NCBI GenBank assembly: GCA_031549495.1
Contig: JAVBPS010000012.1
Span: forward strand, 1-17,057
Origin: JAVBOW01 sp031549495
Lineage (GTDB): Bacteria; Bacteroidota; Bacteroidia; Bacteroidales; Rikenellaceae
Direction: 5' to 3'
DNA length: 17,057 nucleotides
Below the pieces are notes generated by a model. That model worked only from the letters and a program-made list of their open reading frames with translations, did no database searches and had not been told where the DNA came from. How positions within the stretch are numbered: the stretch's first letter is position 1; each line of letters opens with the position of its first letter. Positions 14,647 to 17,057 of this stretch are shown in pieces. A program made the translations under genes and the position numbers.

Positions 14647-15708
14647 ATGGCAAATTTTAATCCGGGCACAGGTCAGTGGGAAAGCAAGAGCGGCGCCTCC
14701 TTCGACAACAGGTATCAAGCCCAGGCGAGCGACGACAGGATGGCCCAGAGCAGCGGCAGCGGCGGCGGCGACTTCGCCAGCGGCATGCTCGACGCTTTAT
14801 TTAAAATCTTCGTCCTGATCCCCAAACTGCTCGGCCTGGCCATCGGCGGGCTGTGCGGCTTGCTGCTGAAAATGGGGATGGTCGGAAAGGTCCTGCTGAC
14901 GGCGCTGGCGGCCTTCGGCGCGTTGCTTATCGTAACGCTCATGGCAACGCCGTTGCTCACTACAGACAATAAGGTGGTCGGAACGGTGTTAAGTATCGTG
15001 ATGCTGGCCGTGGCGGTCGCGGTCGGATGGTGGTTCTGGACGCGGCACCATGCGGTGATCAAGAAGATGCCTTACAGCCACTTCGTGGCCCTGACTACCC
15101 GCTGCATGATGATCTGCTTCTGGGGGCCTATCGGCGCTTCGTTGTTTTTCGTCTTCCTGATCCTGGCCAATACGGTTCAGAAAGACCCGGTGGGATTCCT
15201 CGCCTGGACCGGCATCGCCCTGGCTGTCGCCATCATCTACTGGATCCTGAAGACCAGCGCCTATGACGATATGGAATTCGACGAAGAACAGGCCGAGGCT
15301 GCCGGCGACGCGTCTTCAGCGGTCGCAGCCGGATCCGGCGTATCCTACTCCGCACCGGTGCCGACGCCCGTGCCCGCGCAAGGCAGCCGCTGCTCGGCGG
15401 GCGACATCGTCTGGGCGCGATGGAGCGAGGACGGCAACCTCTATATGGCGGGAGTGGCGAAAAAATCGGATGCCGGCGCCGAGGTGGTTTACTACGACGG
15501 AGTCCGCGAAGAGCGGGAAAACCAAGATATTTTCTACTTCAACGAAGCGCAGCAGGAAGGCCTGACCCCCCACGGGAACTGGAAAAACAAAGGAGGCTTT
15601 TACCCCTGCGAAATTCTTGAGCTGCGTAAAAATTCCGTGCTGGTGCAGTACACCGAGGATCAGGTAAAGGAAGACCTGCCGTATTACGGGCTGGTGTTCA
15701 TGAAATAA
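14647..15708 (+). CDS. Multi-pass membrane protein with two C-terminal Tudor-like modules
   Basis: A 353-residue protein. After a polar Gly/Ser-rich start (1-48), hydrophobic segments lie at about 50-76, 80-100, 110-131, 149-175 and 183-201, so four to six membrane helices. An acidic and then Ala/Pro/Val-rich linker (205-247) leads to two small modules. The first (252-290) reads GDIVWARWSEDGNLYMAGV...EVVYYDG; the second (310-345) reads GNWKNKGGFYPCEILEL...SVLVQYTED. Both share Trp, Gly-x-[Leu/Phe]-Tyr, an Ile/Val strand and a Val-x-Tyr-x-[Asp/Glu] strand, the pattern of Tudor/SH3-like barrels. Tudor folds bind peptides or modified residues in eukaryotes; the bacterial ligand is unknown. It has no classical signal peptide. 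It follows the exported LRR-like protein by 81 bases with no terminator between, so they likely form an operon. Confidence 0.82.
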   Translation: MANFNPGTGQWESKSGASFDNRYQAQASDDRMAQSSGSGGGDFASGMLDALFKIFVLIPKLLGLAIGGLCGLLLKMGMVGKVLLTALAAFGALLIVTLMATPLLTTDNKVVGTVLSIVMLAVAVAVGWWFWTRHHAVIKKMPYSHFVALTTRCMMICFWGPIGASLFFVFLILANTVQKDPVGFLAWTGIALAVAIIYWILKTSAYDDMEFDEEQAEAAGDASSAVAAGSGVSYSAPVPTPVPAQGSRCSAGDIVWARWSEDGNLYMAGVAKKSDAGAEVVYYDGVREERENQDIFYFNEAQQEGLTPHGNWKNKGGFYPCEILELRKNSVLVQYTEDQVKEDLPYYGLVFMK

Positions 15709-16036
15709 CGTGAGTTCGACGAATTAATTAACGTGAACTCTGCTTAAGAAGCAGAGTTACCTCTTCCGCAAACGGCCTTACGGCCGTTTGCAAAACCCTC
15801 CCCTCTCAAGGGGAGGGTTTGGGTGGGGTTATCAGCACAAAATCGGCTTCGAAGAAGCCGTTAATTACGTTTATCTCCATCTTCTCGGAAAAGTCAGATG
15901 CCACCCCCGGGGTGGCATCTGTATTTTGCAGAAGATCCGCAGGACAACGCCCGACAAAACAATCTCTTAGCCGCAGGTGTGGTTTTATGGTTTTTTTTCT
16001 AACTTTGATGCGGACACCGGATAGCGGCATTAAAGA
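15709..16036. other. 328-base intergenic region with five consecutive stem-loops
   Basis: No gene is supported. Five perfect or near-perfect hairpins follow each other: 15736-15758 (AACTCTGCTT/AAGCAGAGTT), 15768-15791 (GCAAACGGCC/GGCCGTTTGC), 15793-15820 (AAACCCTCCCCT/AGGGGAGGGTTT), 15844-15860 (CGGCTT/AAGCCG) and 15895-15921 (13-bp arms, one central base). Short overlapping open frames run through the hairpins and are not credible proteins. The first hairpins may end the preceding transcript; the rest look like dispersed repeats. Confidence 0.75.
16000..16007 (+). promoter_or_regulatory. Exact -7 box TAACTTTG for the last lipoprotein gene
   Basis: TAACTTTG fits TAnnTTTG exactly and follows a T-rich run. 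The chosen ATG lies 71 bases downstream. A clear -33 TTTG is not seen; GTGTGG near 15977-15982 is the nearest candidate. Confidence 0.45.
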
Positions 16037-16078
16037 ATGACTTATCCTGAACCGCTTCAAACACCTCCGACAACCTTT

Positions 16079-16825
16079 ATGAGACGGACATACGGTTATT
16101 GCCTGATTTGCATATTCTGCCTTTTGTGCGGCTGCAAGAAGTTCGGGGCGGAATCGCTCCCCGACAACGACCCGGCGTCTTACAGTGAGGGCGACGCCTA
16201 TACGGATGCCTATGGCAACAAAGGCATTATCGCCTTCGCCCGGGACCTCAATGACGGGAGGGTCGTGTTCGCCATATCGGCCGACGAAACGACCGCCGCC
16301 TGGGGCCCCGTCGGGGAGGCCGCGTTCCAATTGAAAGAGTGGTGGTTCACCGAGAACGTGGTAGAAGATTATGTGACGGGCTATTTCTTCGGGTTGAATA
16401 TGTCGCAAAGGGTGGAGCAGCTCGGCATGGAACGTTTTCCCGCCTTCGCGTGGTGCAACGCCAAGAACAAGGACGGCAAGCCGGTCCATTCGAGCAGTTG
16501 GATGCTTCCGACCAAAGCCGAACTTACCTGGGTCTTTGGACTGGTGGGCGTCGAGGCGTTGAACCAATATATGGAAACGATCGGGGGCACCCCGTTCCCG
16601 ACCGACGGAACTGAACATTATTGGACTGCGACCGAAGACTTCGACCAGTATATTAAATTCGCCGATGAAGAGGTGCAGGCCGCGACCGATTACGACCAGG
16701 CCTCGCGCGCTGTCTGCATGAACGTGAACAGACTGCTTTACGTCGACAAAAGCCGCTGGACCAAAGACCACAGCTACCGCGTGCGGGCGATCAAGTACGT
16801 CTACATGGATTGTCCGGCGGAATAA
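16079..16825 (+). CDS. Lipoprotein with DUF1566/FISUMP-like C-terminal domain
   Basis: A 248-residue predicted lipoprotein from ATG 16079. MRRTYGYCLICIFCLLCGC ends in a lipobox with Cys19, followed by Lys-Lys. An upstream in-frame ATG at 16037 would add 14 residues before the signal peptide and spoil it, so I prefer the later start. The mature part has WGPVGEAAF, a Trp-rich stretch, then SSSWMLPTKAELTWVFG, EHYWTATE, AVCMNVN and YRVRAIKYV. That order (W-LP-EL, YWT-T, VR-V) matches the DUF1566/Fibrobacter succinogenes major paralogous domain, a C-type-lectin-like fold common on Bacteroidota surface lipoproteins. Ligand unknown. It is monocistronic as far as the window shows. Confidence 0.82.
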   Translation: MRRTYGYCLICIFCLLCGCKKFGAESLPDNDPASYSEGDAYTDAYGNKGIIAFARDLNDGRVVFAISADETTAAWGPVGEAAFQLKEWWFTENVVEDYVTGYFFGLNMSQRVEQLGMERFPAFAWCNAKNKDGKPVHSSSWMLPTKAELTWVFGLVGVEALNQYMETIGGTPFPTDGTEHYWTATEDFDQYIKFADEEVQAATDYDQASRAVCMNVNRLLYVDKSRWTKDHSYRVRAIKYVYMDCPAE

Positions 16826-17057
16826 ACGCTCGATTCCGGGTTGACGGCGCATAGCACACCGTTTTTAGGGTATTTATAAGTAGTCGATCTACGCATAGGG
16901 AAACCGGATACAGGGCCAGTCCGAAAAACAGGTAGGCAAAACTACACATACAGTATTTCCATCATGTCGAGCGGCCAGGGGAGTCCACCGACACAAGCTG
17001 TGGGGGATGTGAGGGCGTGGCGCACCAACAGGAGGGCGGGGGGGAGGGGTGGGTTAG
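16826..17057. other. Terminal 232 bases with no recognisable gene
   Basis: I see no coding frame, RNA gene or terminator with support. The sequence becomes G-rich from about 17000 and ends in four closely spaced G-runs (17034-17053) that fit a G-quadruplex pattern on the plus strand. This may be natural or may be a poor-quality contig end. Confidence 0.5.

Noticed and set aside
15788..15970. 60-codon frame in the hairpin cluster
   Set aside because: It passes through three stem-loops, has no motif and no ribosome-binding context.
16937..16944. Minus-strand TAGTTTTG as a promoter -7 box
   Set aside because: It matches the box but lacks a -33 element, and no minus-strand gene lies downstream.

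Overview
The window looks like chromosome of a GC-rich Bacteroidota, probably a gut Bacteroidales member of the Alistipes type. That placement is inferred from the many short lipoprotein signal peptides, matches to the Bacteroidota -7 promoter box TAnnTTTG, poor Shine-Dalgarno sequences, and an AraC-type regulator with a membrane-embedded N-terminus. Eleven of the twelve genes have a complete, plausible reading frame with a clear start, and the twelfth (183-1394) also appears complete. I see no rRNA, tRNA, CRISPR array, transposase or phage gene.

Layout: an alpha/beta-hydrolase-like protein (183-1394) is followed by a 688-base gene-poor stretch of repeats and hairpins. A CPA2/Kef-type cation:proton antiporter (2083-4374) then runs convergently into a four-gene minus-strand operon (8021 down to 4559), with a perfect 33-bp inverted repeat between them. 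The operon encodes, in order of transcription, a lipoprotein thioredoxin, a MarR regulator, a small HMA (heavy-metal-associated) CxxC protein and an 810-residue CoA-disulfide/persulfide reductase fused to rhodanese, TusA and DsrE-like domains. Gene junctions are 1 nt, a 4-nt overlap, and 1 nt. This is a coherent thiol and sulfane-sulfur handling unit.

Divergent from it lie two tandem lipoproteins (8155-8952, 9006-9788) that are diverged copies of one unrecognised family. A seven-helix membrane AraC regulator follows (9924-10985), then a small lipoprotein (11113-11595) whose stop codon sits inside a perfect 24-bp palindrome.

Next comes a pair that probably works together: a 942-residue exported protein with an LRR-like N-terminus, a Gly-Ser linker and a long Thr-Pro-Pro linker (11737-14565), and a multi-pass membrane protein ending in two Tudor-like modules (14647-15708). 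After a chain of five stem-loops, a lipoprotein with a DUF1566/FISUMP-like domain (16079-16825) closes the coding part. The last 230 bases hold nothing recognisable and end in a G-rich tract.

The best candidates for new biology are the MarR-controlled sulfur operon, the tandem lipoprotein family, the LRR-linker/Tudor membrane pair, and the dense palindromic elements in almost every intergenic gap.
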